Source: Lindgomyces ingoldianus (lineage: Eukaryota > Ascomycota > Dothideomycetes > Pleosporales > Lindgomycetaceae). Taken from it: a stretch of DNA of 64,000 nucleotides. The translations under genes and the position numbers were made by a program. The stretch lies in contig NW_022985171.1 in the NCBI RefSeq assembly GCF_010093535.1, positions 510,232-574,231 on the forward strand. The letters are read 5' to 3'. This document shows positions 1 through 11,505 of this stretch, in pieces. Within the stretch, counting starts at the first letter, position 1. The number at the start of each line of letters is the position of its first letter. A model generated the notes under the pieces. It saw only the letters and a list, made by a program, of their open reading frames with translations, did no database searches and was not told the DNA's origin.

Positions 1-64
1 CCCCCACCTGCACCTTTCCAGAAACCCTCACTGCAATATCCACGACAATGTGTGCTAACAACTC

Positions 65-712
65 CTACTTCTCACCCATGACCTTCGCAAACCCTTCCTG
101 GAACTCAGCGGCAGTTACAACATAGCCCCTATTGTTGCACACTTTCCCCACCATCATCTCATGCACGTCCTCAGCCTGGTCGGCACACCCATCCGAGATA
201 ACCGACACGACGTATTCGGCATCACTAGCTGTAACCGCAGTCCTCATAACACACCCCGATGTGCTCAGCCCGGTTAGAACCAGCGACTTAATTCCCTTCT
301 TTCCCAAGAAGTCTTCCAGGCCGGGTGATTTCAGCGCAGATACATGGCCTGGCGTTCTGGTAAACGTGATATCGAGGTCGTCACCACCACCCTCTAGCAG
401 CTCGGTAGGCTCTTCACTGCCGCCGCCCGATTTCATGGCGGCGGCGATGCCAACGAGCCGGTCGGCATCTTTACATGTTGGGAATGGTGTGGCGTTGATA
501 TCGAGTAGGCAATGGATCACTTGGATACCTTGCGACTTTGCCCAAGTCCGCATCCTAGCCGCGACGGAGAGAGCTGCGGGAGCCTGAGGTACACCGGCTC
601 GTTGAACAAACATGGAGTGGAAGTCTAGGAGGAGGAGAGCGGTCTGGCAGGGCCCATAATGGCCAGGTGTAGTTTTGTCGGCGGCATTGAATGTAGCTGC
701 GAGGGTTGTCAT
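65..712 (-). CDS. Isochorismatase-family cysteine hydrolase
   Basis: An intact single-exon gene of 215 aa. The fold is that of isochorismatase/nicotinamidase-like hydrolases, which use an Asp-Lys-Cys triad to cleave amides or vinyl ethers in the cytosol. A hydrophobic strand ends in the catalytic Asp30 (LLLLDFH). The nucleophile Cys154 lies in TGLSTSGCVMRTA, the usual TG..T..CV..TA signature. The Lys position (TRTPGHVSAL) appears to be Arg119, so the triad may be altered or my alignment may be off there. There is no signal peptide. It is divergent from a drug-type antiporter whose start lies 442 bp away. The exact substrate cannot be told from sequence; small aromatic amides or nicotinamide-like compounds are options. 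Family assignment is firm, substrate unknown. Confidence 0.85.
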   Translation of the reverse strand: MTTLAATFNAADKTTPGHYGPCQTALLLLDFHSMFVQRAGVPQAPAALSVAARMRTWAKSQGIQVIHCLLDINATPFPTCKDADRLVGIAAAMKSGGGSEEPTELLEGGGDDLDITFTRTPGHVSALKSPGLEDFLGKKGIKSLVLTGLSTSGCVMRTAVTASDAEYVVSVISDGCADQAEDVHEMMVGKVCNNRGYVVTAAEFQEGFAKVMGEK

Positions 713-1154
713 GGTTGGTGATGAGTTGGACTTTCATATTTGAGTGAGTGCAGGTGGGTTTTATATTTATGAAGCCGCCTCCTGTTGTCGTTGTCGTTGT
801 CGTCGAATGTTGTGGTTTCGACTTCGGCGCATGCTCGGGGATATCGCCTGCCACCACTCGACGTATCTCCGCTCAGTCGCGAGCATGCAGCCGTCCTGGT
901 CGCTGTCAGGGCCTTGCGTGAATGACCAAATTAGCAGAACGCACAGCTCAAGATCGCCGCCAAGATTCTTGAACGGGCCGGCCCTAACCTTGGAACAGAA
1001 CTTCACACGAGCTCGGCCTTCGGGCGGCGTTAACAGCTTGCTCCGATTGGTCCACTGCGACTACTATTTCATGATAGGAGAAGAATCGATTCCAGTAACC
1101 TCAATCGCTCACTCTTTTGCTTCAGTCTGGTGTGAATATCAAACAGGAGACGGT
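713..1154. promoter_or_regulatory. Divergent promoter of hydrolase and antiporter
   Basis: These 442 bp separate the two start codons. They hold a short GTTGTC repeat run near 785-805 and no other recognisable element. Both genes must be driven from this interval. Confidence 0.5.
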
Positions 1155-2846
1155 ATGTCGGACAAACGTAACACAGATGAAATAACGCCAGTAAGTCAAG
1201 TAGGCATCAGAGTCAACGACGAGGAGGCTAAGGAGAAGTACGAAAACAATGCCACCAATGTCAGCTCAGATAACAACGCAGACGACAAACCCTACTCAGT
1301 CTTCACTCACAACGAAAAGCGAATCATTGTTCTCTGTGCCGGCCTTTCACAATTCTTCTCCCCAATCTCTGGGCAAATTTATTTTCCATCACTCAATGCC
1401 ATCGCGGCTGACCTGCACGTCTCCAATTCACTGGTCAACTTGACAATCACAACGTATCTGGTGAGTGCGATACTCTTACCAGATTGACGGGGACCGAAAT
1501 TGACCAGCTAATCTCATATCACCTTTTGCTAGATCATGCAAGGTCTCGCACCCGCATTCGTCGGTGGCTTTTCCGACAGTTCAGGACGAAGACCCACGTA
1601 CTTCATATGTTTCATCATTTATGCTGCGGCCAACATTGGCCTCGGTGTTCAAAACAACTACACCGCACTAATGGTCCTACGCTGTCTCCAGAGCGCTGGT
1701 GGCAGTGGCACAGTTGCACTTGCACAGGCAGTCGTCTCCGACATCGTCACATCGCAGGAGCGGGGTGCCTACGTTTCGTACATGTCAATCGCCTCGCAGG
1801 CTGGGCCATCACTTGGCCCACTCATCGGCGGTCTTCTTGGACAGTACCTTGGCTGGCATTCAATATTCTGGTTTTTGCTTATCTCCATTAGTGTGGTATT
1901 CGTGCCAGCCGCGCTATTTCTAGCTGAAACGTGCAGAAACGTTGTTGATGATGGGTCTGTGCCACCGCCTAAATGGAGGCGTTGTTACATAAACTCAAAA
2001 GTAGAGAAGAGGATCATCGCAGAAGGCCGACGGATTCCATTCGACAAGCGGGACCAGCTCGCTCGAAAAAGAAAACTTCGGTTTCCTAATCCCTTGGATA
2101 CGGTCAAGATCGTATTCACAAAAGAAGCTGGCTATATATTAGTATACATCGGGATGGTGTGTTGCGGGTACTATGCCACCGTCGCTCTAATTCCCTCCCA
2201 GTTCGGCACCGTCTACGGCTTCAATCAGATCCAAATCGCGCTGTGCTATCTGCCACTCGGCTGCGGGAGCTTACTCGCCGGCCTGATCCGTGGTAGGATC
2301 ATCGACTCAAGATACAAAGCCCACGCCAAACGACTGAATTTCCCACTGAAATACAACCGCCAGGTTGATCTGAGCAACTTCCCTATCGAGCGCGCTCGGT
2401 TGGAAGTCGTTGTCCCAACCCTCGCCCTTGGTTCCGCGTGTTTCATTGGGTTCGGGTGGATGATTCAATACAAAGTCAATCTGGCTGGTCCGTTGGTCTT
2501 CCTCTTTGTCATTGGCTTTTGTGTTAGCGCGTCGATAAACACTGTCTCGGTCTTGCTTGTAGATATCTATCCTGGGAAAGCGGGGACAGCAACCGCGGCT
2601 AATAATCTCGTGCGCTGTTGGCTGGGAGCGGGCGCGACAAGTGGGGTGGAGCCATTGATTAAGAAAGTGGGCATTGGGTGGACTACTACTTTCTTCGGCC
2701 TTCTTATTTTTGTATTCAGTCCGATTCTTTGGTATATTATGAAGAATGGTCCGAAGTGGCGTCGTGCTACCAAGGAAAGGAAAGAACGACAAGAGGCTAA
2801 ACGAGAGGCAAAAATCCATGGAGACAGTGGAGATAGACAGCCATGA
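1155..2846 (+). CDS. MFS transporter, DHA1 drug:H+ antiporter type
   Basis: The two-exon model is join(1155..1460,1533..2846), 539 aa. The intron starts GTGAGT and ends CTAG, and both junctions are phase 0. The protein has a polar N-terminus of about 60 residues and about 12 membrane spans. IYFPSLNAIAADLHVS in TM1 and the loop GGFSDSSGRRPTY (motif A) are typical of the Qdr/Aqr/Dtr branch of DHA1 proton antiporters, which export drugs, weak acids or polyamines at the plasma membrane. The last 35 residues are Lys/Arg/Glu-rich and cytosolic. ATG 1155 was chosen because an open frame upstream has no membrane-protein character. It is divergent from the isochorismatase-like gene, so export of that enzyme's product or substrate is conceivable, but this is inference. 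Confidence 0.88.
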
Positions 2847-4988
2847 ACTGACAAACATGATTCATCTTAAATGCGCTTCTCTCTTGTACCGACTGGCTAA
2901 CCACATCCTCGACCCAGAGTATGGTTTAGGGATTACATAGCAATCTGAAAGGTGAGGGCAATAGCGTGGCGGAGCTGCGCACCGATTCATGCGGCATCTC
3001 GGTGGGTCCCATCAACTAGTGAGTGGTGGCAGACCAACTAGAATTCTCGTGAATTGTCTTATCATTTGATCTCCCTCGCTCCCAAATGGGGGCCTTAACC
3101 ACCCATGCATTCTAAGTTTTTGCAAAGAGGGCCAAAAGCGCTGTGGGTACGTGATGTGACGCCATTCTATAGCCTCAGAACAGTCCTATGCTAGAGTACA
3201 TTCACTTTTTTCAATCACTGAAGCATTTGGCACGCTGTACCTAGTCCAACATGCGGACATGCCTCCCCTCTTCCTTCCCTTGTTTGCTCGCTATCTACTA
3301 CCCTCTTTACCACCACACACTATGCCATGGACCCGGTCAACATTACCGAAATTATCTTTGCCATTATACAATCCAATTCAAGCTTGTTATCATGACAATA
3401 GTAATTCAATTTAAAATGGACTAGCTCTCCTTCACCAAAGAACACCCGATTGTCCGCTCTAATCTTAGTCTCGAAAGAGACTCTTTCAGCCGTTCCATTG
3501 AGATAAGTCTCGTGGGATGCATCGACAGCTTAGTTATCAACGAAACTAAAATCTTTGACATCCTATGGACCATCGTTCGGACGGAGCTCTCATGATGCCT
3601 CCTCTTGTAATCACTCCAATTCAAAATCCTTTGTTTAAAGCAGGAAAACCTGGCACTGGACGCGGGAAATATTACGTAACACTGCCGAATCTTGGGAAAT
3701 TCTAGTGTATGTTTAGGTTAAAGGTGATGATTTCCGGGTACTGCTTGCCGCCGGCGAGTTAAGGTCTCTACATAGTGTTGTAGGAAACCGTAGCATAGGC
3801 TATGCTTGGAAGCTGCTTGAATAAGTGCGTCTAAAGCTAGTGAAATATTACCGAGAAGTGCGATGCTTCCTGGATTTGAGTGTTAGTATTATAGATAGAT
3901 TTAGGGGAACGATATTCTGATAGCTGTGTAGCTCCAATTTTCGGTCAAGTTTAACATATTCTATCTTCTTTTCGATCACTTATCATTCTCTACCGTCTTT
4001 CAGCACAACATCCTTTCATGGCTCTATACCTACAAGATGATAGGTGCTGATATAGTTCGAATTGACTTCGCCTAAAACATTGTTATCTACTACGGTAGCT
4101 ACAATTATCTCGGAATGCACGTGAGAGCACCAAATATCACCTCTCACTCTGAAGGACTAAAGTCACGCCTACTTTCGCGAATTTGAGAAAGAGGCCGAGA
4201 GCAAGGAGATGGTATTGTTGACAAACTCGGCGAAGGTTCTAGTCCAAAATGTTAACCGCAACTACGCTAGCTATTCTAACGAAAGTCGTTTAGAGTCGGT
4301 TAAGCGGCTAACCCAATAAAGCGGCCGGACATTGTCAGGCATGAATAGTGGAATTGTCGTGGCGAGCGAGATATCAAGTAGGCTTTTAACGGGCCTTGGA
4401 GCTGACGTGTGACCACTCAGGAGGCTCATGATATCGACCATCGGAAATTCCCTCTTGCCAGCTGAGCAGAGAACTAATAATACGAGCCTTCTGAGTGGCC
4501 GCACCTTAGCTCAGAGGCTCGTTATAAGTCGGTAGACCAGCCCAACGACAAGGGCCCACAGTGACAGGTGTTGACCAACTTATATGTGTGATCTTTGGTT
4601 CAACGCGTCGAAGTGGTCTAACCTCACCGATTGGCCAGCATGACCGCAGTCGCTGTGAATGCTTTGCAGCCACATTCCCCATTGTATATATCCATCCCAA
4701 AACCTCCCAACCCACCAACGTATTCACTAAACTAGAACACAATCAATCTTACTCAGTAACAATTTATTTATTACTTACCTACACCACCGCTAAGATCTCG
4801 AAACGGGCTCCGCTCCTTTTACTCCCCTTTTGCAACTCCTCCGCGTCACCTGCCTTCCCAGACTACCTCAATCACCAATCTCCGTACATCCTGAACGCGC
4901 CTAATTCAGCAACTCCGGCGTGGGACCTGGAATCAAGCTTGCGATCTAGCCGCAGGCGAACAAATGTGCCGCTTGGTCAAATGTATCG
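2847..4988. other. Intergenic, no supported gene
   Basis: Only short, poorly supported open frames occur here. There is no domain, intron pattern or repeat I can recognise. The stretch 3880-4130 is moderately AT-rich. Nothing else is seen. Confidence 0.5.
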
Positions 4989-5782
4989 TCAGTTGTTAGG
5001 GGCCATGGTGTTTGGGAGATTCTGTCTGCGGAAGGACGGGCAAAGGGGGCTGGCGGGAGGGAAAGTTGTCGGGCTGGATTGAAGCGGGGTATGCGCTTCC
5101 GCGTCCCATACTTTCTGGAATGAGGAAACTAGAGATGGGTCTGGGCCTGGAGAACCCTTAGCCACAATCCTAGTCCCAGCTACAGTACCAGTACCACTAC
5201 TAGTCTCGCCGCCACCGCTCCCCAAAACCGCACCCGCATTAACATTCCCCACCCCAACCAATCTATCACTTTCCCAAGGCCTCATCACCACACTTCCTCC
5301 AGCATTTTGGCTACGGCTAAGGCAATGGTGCCGACCCTGGCCATGCTCTTGCCCATCATACCGAGGCTCCATCTCAACCACCATGTCGACACCCCCAACC
5401 CTCATCTCTCTAACCTTAACCTGCACCTCCACGCCATTGCCCAGATGCTTTTCCTTCCTACCCATACACATCTTCTTCGCCCAACAGACCACACGGTATA
5501 TATGATACAGCCAAGTAACTACCGAAATCAGCGGGTTCAAACTACTACGGAAATACCGCCCCGGTGGAATCTGCCCGAAGGTGGCGCTATGTAGGATGGA
5601 GAGGAATGCGAAGGAGAATATAACGCCGAAGAAGATTGATAAGATGATTGCTGTGTTTGAGGTGTAAAGTGGAATTGCGGGGTAGAAAGGTAGTGGGTGA
5701 GGAGGATAGTGGCGGTGGCGTTTGGGCTAGGGGAGGTGCCGGAGGGATTGTGGGTCTTGGGCGCAAATGCAAATGCGGGCAT
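4989..5782 (-). pseudogene. Possible membrane-protein gene with broken or unresolved N-terminus
   Basis: On the minus strand a coding-like frame runs from about 5730 to the stop at 4989. It contains a clear membrane helix around 5580-5650 (IILSIFFGVIFSFAFLSIL), then FGQIPPGRYFRSSLNP, a second hydrophobic stretch (LISVVTWLYHIYRVVCW) and a basic, then Gly/Ser-rich, tail. The best start codon (5782, MPAFAFAPKTH) lies in a different frame. The bases between it and the helix contain no GT dinucleotide, so no standard intron can join them. Either there is a frameshift, or the true first exon lies upstream with an acceptor near 5729 (CCTAG). I do not recognise the family. It is flanked by SPO7 on the same strand. 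Confidence 0.35.
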
Positions 5783-5984
5783 TTTGGTGCGAGGGATATG
5801 GTCGTTGTGATTTGCGGGTGTGTTCGAAAGGGGCTTTTACCTCTAGCAGCGATATTTGTGGTGGGTCATTTAGTCTGGAGATGACGAAGAAGAGCGAAGG
5901 AAAGGGGTATATCTCCTCCAGGTCCATGCACAAAGAATGAAAGATGGGTATGCACAATACAAGCTGGAAGGTCAAAGACAGCAT

Positions 5985-6289
5985 ATAAATATGGCGAAGA
6001 GTTGTGGAATGTGACGGGCGTGAATGACCCCCAGCAACTGTGAAAATGCATGCGCTTGACTAATTGCGTGCGGAATGGAATGGTACCACAACCTAGCCTG
6101 TCGAAAACAAAATTTTGAGGAAGAGACGCGAGAAACGAACACGCCCGCGTACTTATCTTTCCAAAAACGCCCAGAAGTTTCTGTACAAATGCAGAACCCC
6201 AGCTATGCGTGCTCCCACATCCCACATGCCTAAAACCGAATGCAAGGTATCATAATACACCCCAACCCAAGAAACAATCGCTAACATAA
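5985..6289. other. Intergenic
   Basis: About 300 bp downstream of the SPO7 stop. No gene is seen; this is presumably 3' UTR and spacer. Confidence 0.5.
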
Positions 6290-7852
6290 TCAAGCACTCA
6301 TTGCATTCGGAAACACATTGCCGCCCTCCCTCTCCCTCTCCCTCTCCCCAGCCCTACTACTCCTCCTCCCGTTCTCCCGCCTCGTTTGTGGGGGTCCCAT
6401 CCCCCCAACCGTACCGTCATATCCCGACGTCTCGCCATCTTTATCAGAGAGGCTTTCGGAGGTACTCAACGCACTCGCTCTCTTACTCTGCCACGGATTG
6501 TTCGGTTCATTTGGGGTCCCCGGTCTACTACCGCTCCCGCTCCCACTAGATCCAAGTCGCTGTGGCGCGCGGGCAGCTTGGGTGGTGCTAAGCGGGACGA
6601 CGGCAGGAGTCGGTCGCTTTCGACGGGAGTCAGAGCGGGTTGTTGTGCTGCCTGTAGTGCTTGTGCTCCACCGCCGCTCTCTCGTTTCCAGGGGCCTGAG
6701 TTTATCATCAAAGTCGGGCGTTGGTGTTGTGCTGCGTGACGAACTCCTCGAATGGCTTCCGTCTCTTCCTCTCAGCATGCTGGGTCGCCGCTTTCGGTCT
6801 CTTAGCGAGCCAGATGTAGACCCAGAGTAACCGTGGCCGTGGACGGTCTTTTCGACATCTCCAGTGCGCGTTGTGATGCCTCTGGCGCGTTTCCAGCCGC
6901 GCCATCCAGTCCACCATAGCCACCCTCCTTCTTCCCGAGCGATCTCGCGTTGGCGGGCACGTACTCGTTTCCTTAGTTCTGCCCTACGCTCATTTTCCCT
7001 CTCCCAATACTCTGTCCGATACATCTCCCAGTTCTCGCGGAAATCCGGACCAAACGGTTTCGGCAGCAACAATAGCTTAATATAATCGCCGCCCGGCGCA
7101 ATATCCTCCTCGGCATATTCCTTCCCATCCTCCACAATCCTATGTCTCGGCCTTCCATCGGACAAATCATTCTTTTTCTCCTGCACCAAATTAATGAAAT
7201 GATAGCTACTCCCACCCGTCTCGCCGCCCCACAGCCCGCCCGAGAACGGCAGAACGAAGGCCAGCCACCCCGCCAGCTCCATCCACCACGGTCCGCGTAT
7301 CACTACGATTTTCGCATTCATACCACGGAGCCCGCGATTCGCGACACCGATCCAGCGCCGTGGCCATCGCACCCCGCGCTCCCACTGCCCAGTTGCCCAG
7401 AACAGGATGACAGTCACAACGCCGGTGATAAAGCAGACCTTCTGGCCCATATCCACGAGCCAGTATTGCGATCCTCCAATACCTTTCCCATCTTCGCGAG
7501 GCCTCAGCCAGAGAAGATAGGTAAAAAACACTATCCACAGGGCCAACAGCGTCAACACGAAGGTGTTCTGCCGCCGTCGTGCCCGTAGCGTGAGATACTG
7601 GCTGCGCAGACTCGCCTCGAGGATCAAGAGATTGAGGTAGATCTGCGGGGGGGAAGAGGGAAGTAGTGACGTTGGATCAGGGGGAGGGTGTGGGGGCCGG
7701 GGGGTCTTGAGAGAGGCGAGGCGGTCATTGGCATCGTGGGAAGGTGGGGGAGCGAAGGGGGAAGCTGCGACTTGGTGCACAGACGCGTTTGGAGGGGGTG
7801 CACCTTTGACAAGCTGGTCGAGCGAGGGAGGGGGGCGGGGGGGGAGTGCCAT
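6290..7852 (-). CDS. SPO7: Spo7-like regulatory subunit of the Nem1-Spo7 phosphatase
   Basis: An intact single-exon gene of 520 aa. Spo7 is the ER/nuclear-envelope partner of the phosphatase Nem1; the complex dephosphorylates the lipin Pah1 and so controls phospholipid and triacylglycerol synthesis and nuclear shape. A Pro-rich N-terminus (1-70) precedes the conserved core: IYLNLLILEASLRSQYLTLR (71-90), TM1 about 98-116, TM2 about 138-155, then WPRRWIGVANRGLRGMNAKI. The C-terminal half after about 310 is Ser/Arg-rich and probably disordered. Yeast Spo7 is about 260 aa; the longer tail is usual in filamentous fungi as far as I recall. A GA repeat at about 8036-8051 lies in its upstream region. 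Confidence 0.88.
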   Translation of the reverse strand: MALPPRPPPSLDQLVKGAPPPNASVHQVAASPFAPPPSHDANDRLASLKTPRPPHPPPDPTSLLPSSPPQIYLNLLILEASLRSQYLTLRARRRQNTFVLTLLALWIVFFTYLLWLRPREDGKGIGGSQYWLVDMGQKVCFITGVVTVILFWATGQWERGVRWPRRWIGVANRGLRGMNAKIVVIRGPWWMELAGWLAFVLPFSGGLWGGETGGSSYHFINLVQEKKNDLSDGRPRHRIVEDGKEYAEEDIAPGGDYIKLLLLPKPFGPDFRENWEMYRTEYWERENERRAELRKRVRARQREIAREEGGWLWWTGWRGWKRARGITTRTGDVEKTVHGHGYSGSTSGSLRDRKRRPSMLRGRDGSHSRSSSRSTTPTPDFDDKLRPLETRERRWSTSTTGSTTTRSDSRRKRPTPAVVPLSTTQAARAPQRLGSSGSGSGSRPGTPNEPNNPWQSKRASALSTSESLSDKDGETSGYDGTVGGMGPPQTRRENGRRSSRAGEREREREGGNVFPNAMSA

Positions 7853-8590
7853 TGAGGGTGTAGAGTCTCCAGGACGCTACCTAGAGCCGTGGTGGTGCTG
7901 GTGCTGGCATGTGAAGGCGCATTCGGGATGCTCGGGGTAACACTGGGGAGAAGTACGAGTGTAGGAGGAGAAAGGATAGACTAAGAGGCCGCTGATAAAG
8001 GGCGAAAGATGACTGGAGAAACGAGTCTAGGGGTGAGAGAGAGAGAGAGAGCTGTATATGAAGTTTTGAAGCGGCACGGCTTTTAGTTGTGTATATGCAA
8101 GTTGATGCAAGTTGAGGCGCAAGAGATGAAGTCAGAGGACTCGCTAAAACGTCGGTGAAGGCAGGGATTCGCTGGCACACGAGCACCACACCATCAACTG
8201 CCCATAGCCCATTGGACTATTACCGGTTGGGGAATGGAGTACCGATTTCACCCTCACCCTCACTCACCGTCAGTTCGCAAACCAATATCAATACATGCAA
8301 TGTGCGGGGTCGAGATGTTGGGGACGTGAATGTGGGACGACCCAAGCATTTGGCTGGGGCCGGGAGCTTGGGCCTTGCACCGGAACACGAGGCTGCAGAT
8401 GGGTCTGGCGCGGATCAGTCCATGTCGACATGTGAAACTTAGATACAGTACGGATCCGTACGCGGGTTGAAATATATGTTTATACAAAAGCCGGGCTGTT
8501 TCTACTGTACCCAAATACAACCAATCATTCCCCATGATATCTATCCTGCATCCCAAAACTCCGAATCATTCACTATCTATCTGTCAAGCG
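7853..8590. other. SPO7 upstream region with GA microsatellite
   Basis: About 740 bp between SPO7 and the 3' end of the next minus-strand gene. It contains an AG dinucleotide run (about 8036-8051) and CT-rich stretches on the coding sense, as in many fungal promoters. There is no gene. Confidence 0.55.
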
Positions 8591-10301
8591 TCACCGCACC
8601 CCCTCCCTGCGTTTCACATCTGCCATCTCCTCGAGCATGACTCTGTTGAACTGATCCCATCCATCCAGATACACGTGGTGTCCCGCTTTGTGGATTATGA
8701 TAACCTTAGCTTCGCCTTGGTCTTTCTTCCTCTCCTCGGGTGTTGCGTTCGCTAAAATCCTGGCCTTCTCCTGGTTGATTTTCTCCTCGGACGCGAATCC
8801 ACCCGCAACATCCATCCAATCGTTCTCACCGTACATGAAAATGATTGGAATGCCGTTTTCTCTCTCGCCTTGGCGAGATGCAGAGGAGTGGAAAGACTGG
8901 ACCGTTGACACAATTGAAGGGGCAGGTGATTTTGACCTCGTTTTATGGCATTTCTTTGGAGGGGTGTCGCCGTCGACCGTCGGACCGTCGTGCGCCTGAA
9001 TCCATTGCCTGCCTACGCCTTGGATCCGTTGGATTAGGGGGCTACGCGCAAATGCGCCGGGTGCGAGAATGTATGATAGTGCATATTCCGAGCTTCCTCG
9101 CTGGCGGAACAGCGAGTAGCTGTAATCGTGCAATGCCTGGGCCTCTTCCTGGGGAAGATGCGAGAAGCGGCGCGAAGTCCAGCCGGAAACAAGACGAGGC
9201 CCAAGGGGACCGCTCCATCGGACTAGAGAGAATGGTGAGATCATATTGGCCTCCCAGAGAAACGATATCCACCCGGGTATTCTCCGTCGCGGTGGCTCAT
9301 TCTTCGGCGCCTGCTCGCCCTTCTTTCGCTGATTGAGGAAGTTGTTGTTGTCAGCCGTTGCTGGCTTGATACCATTACTGGTCTCCGCAGCGTCTTGTGT
9401 GAATTCATTTGCCATGGTCGAGTCTTGTGGCTCTGGAAGCTCCTCGTTGACAGCATATGGGTCTTCGGGGATTCCGACCGGTGATGCGAGTATTAGTTTG
9501 TTGAGATGACCGGGATACTTGAGAGCGTATGCCACAGCGAGGTATCCACCGAGACTGTGGCCGAGAAGCGTGAAGCGGTCCAGGCCACGCTTGATGCGCC
9601 ATTCTTCGAGCGCGTCGATGAACCAATTCTCCGCTTCGGTGATCTTGCCCTCCTTGTCCTTGGCATGGATCTTGAATGTTGGTCGGCTACTCCTGCCCAT
9701 ACCCAGGAGGTCCAGAGCGAAGATCTTCCACCCGGTTGCGCGAGACAAGGCTTCAAAGTTTCGATAGAAGAACCCCAAGCCTGCGCCATACCCATGGAGC
9801 ATGACGAGATTGTTCTCCACGTCTTCGCCGACCCGCTCCACCGAGAATTCGTTTAGGGCGCGGCCGTTCCCGCTGAGCTCCACCATTTCCGAGTTCCACC
9901 GGCGCGGTCCATGGGGGTCATTGATGCTCGTTGTCGTGACATGTTCCTCGTCGTGATGCGGCTGAGACGGGAGATCGACTGACAATTGAGCGGCAGAAAC
10001 AGGCGCAGAGCCCGTCTGGTGGTGAGTGGGAGGCTTCTGGAGATGCGGGATGAAGGAGAGGACGCGGTGTTCGGTGGCGGCTGGGGATGTGCCTGCCCAC
10101 TGATCCTCGTCATCAGCCTCGGCTTGCCCGTCGTAAGTTGACACAACTCACCCATTGACTGAAGCCCTCCTTCGCACCGAGCGGGAACCACTGCGCAAAT
10201 CTTCCAGACGCCTGTCCCTGTTCCTTCGCCCTCTGAGATGCTAAAGGGCTCTGTTGTGTGCGGTGTTGCAGTTCTTCGCCGCCGTTCTCCGAGGTCGCCA
10301 T
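8591..10301 (-). CDS. Alpha/beta hydrolase, CGI-58/Ict1/Cld1 family
   Basis: Complement join(8591..10099,10152..10301), 552 aa. The 52-bp intron (GTGAGT...ATCAG) is phase 0 and sits between two Trp codons, giving GFSQW|WAGTS. The family acts on membrane lipids: yeast Cld1 deacylates cardiolipin, Ict1 acylates lysophosphatidate, and animal ABHD5 co-activates lipases. Motifs seen: oxyanion-side HGYGAG, ALDLLGMGRS, nucleophile elbow GHSLGG (Ser at about residue 232), a late acid in GENDW and the catalytic His in HKAGHHVYLDG. That last segment also spells H-x4-D, the acyltransferase motif known from CGI-58/Ict1. A charged insert lies between the core and the lid. The N-terminus has no strong mitochondrial signal. 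Whether it is a phospholipase or an acyltransferase is open. Confidence 0.88.
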
Positions 10302-11301
10302 AGAGGATGAGGATCGCGAATCGACTCTGATGGGTGTTGATAGAGATAACACAGTGTACGACGCCCCCGTGAAACCAACTGTTTTATAAACTGTTTTGGC
10401 GCCTGGGCGGGGGTTGTTGAAGTACGACCGCAGCAGATGCAGCGGGGAGAAGGTTGAGGAGTGCACCTTTAAAGCCTGGGAGCGCAGCTAGACACCTCAG
10501 GATGTCCTGGGGGTCCGCCGCTAGAAATATAGCCTTGATTGCGTACGTCGAGGGGGCAGTGGACGAGAAATGGACATAATAGAGAGTGCTGAGTGGTGTT
10601 GGGGTGTGGCTGTCACTCGCGGAGTTAAAGTGACCCGGCTTCGAGGACGTCAGTCGGGCCGGAGCGAAATCTGTCCGTGGACGCACCTCAGCCGGCCTCA
10701 GAATTCCGACGACGGCCTCTTCATCCTGACGTCCGCTGGACGACTTTTGCTCTTTCTATGGTAGCCTGAATATACCATCGGCCCTTTTCCTTCGCATTGG
10801 CCCCTTTCACAGAATAAGGGGTTCAAGGCAACTCTGTCAGCCGTCCCAAGTACAACGCCCGAAAGGTTTAGAGCGGGCTCCTGAATCTCGAAACCTCGTT
10901 CGCTTATTCTGAATCTAACCCTATTTCTAAACTCCATCTCCATGTCCATGTCTTCATTCCAATTTCTCTCTTGATCAGTCGACAGATCTCCCCGGGCGAT
11001 AGTTTTGTCGAAAGGTTCTAGTGCTCCGCAGCAACCCTAAGATGATCTGTTGCGATAGCTGTAGAAACCAGAAACGAAGAATGACACGAAGGAAATTCTG
11101 ACTAAGTGGTGGACAAATGACCAACAAGCCGAACTGGATGCCTTTGCTTGGAGGGCATCGAATTTGACCTCACAGCAAACTACTGCACCTGATAGCTCTT
11201 CGGTAGGCATACAGGGATCGATTCTCAGGCTATTTACGTTCCTTCAAGTGACTAGACTTAATAATCACGCTTCTAAGCGCAAAGACATCGCGCCCTCCAT
11301 C
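10302..11301. other. Intergenic upstream of the alpha/beta hydrolase
   Basis: No gene is supported. Short open frames lack codon or domain support. Confidence 0.45.
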
Positions 11302-11505
11302 CTAATTCTTGTAAATTCTGTTAGACTCTGTGCATTTCTTAAGCACTGTAGACCAGTATTCTAGGGACTCTAGCGTGGTGCAATTAATGTGCTTTGCATC
11401 AGGGGTGAAGTCAGTGGGGCGGGGAAGGTATCTGCCATACAGAGGCACATCCGCGTATCGATCTGTTGGCGGTATGTTCTCGGGGTTAGTTTTGTATGGG
11501 TTCAT
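11302..11505 (-). CDS. Possible small protein, 67 aa
   Basis: A minus-strand frame starting at ATG 11505 reads MNPYKTNPENIPPTDRYADV and ends in a Lys/Asn-rich tail. The composition (Tyr, Pro, charged residues, two Cys) looks like a folded small protein rather than random sequence. The same frame stays open up to 11664 with a plausible longer N-terminus. I do not recognise it, and there is no signal peptide or membrane span. It could equally be a fragment of a lost gene. Confidence 0.25.
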   Translation of the reverse strand: MNPYKTNPENIPPTDRYADVPLYGRYLPRPTDFTPDAKHINCTTLESLEYWSTVLKKCTESNRIYKN

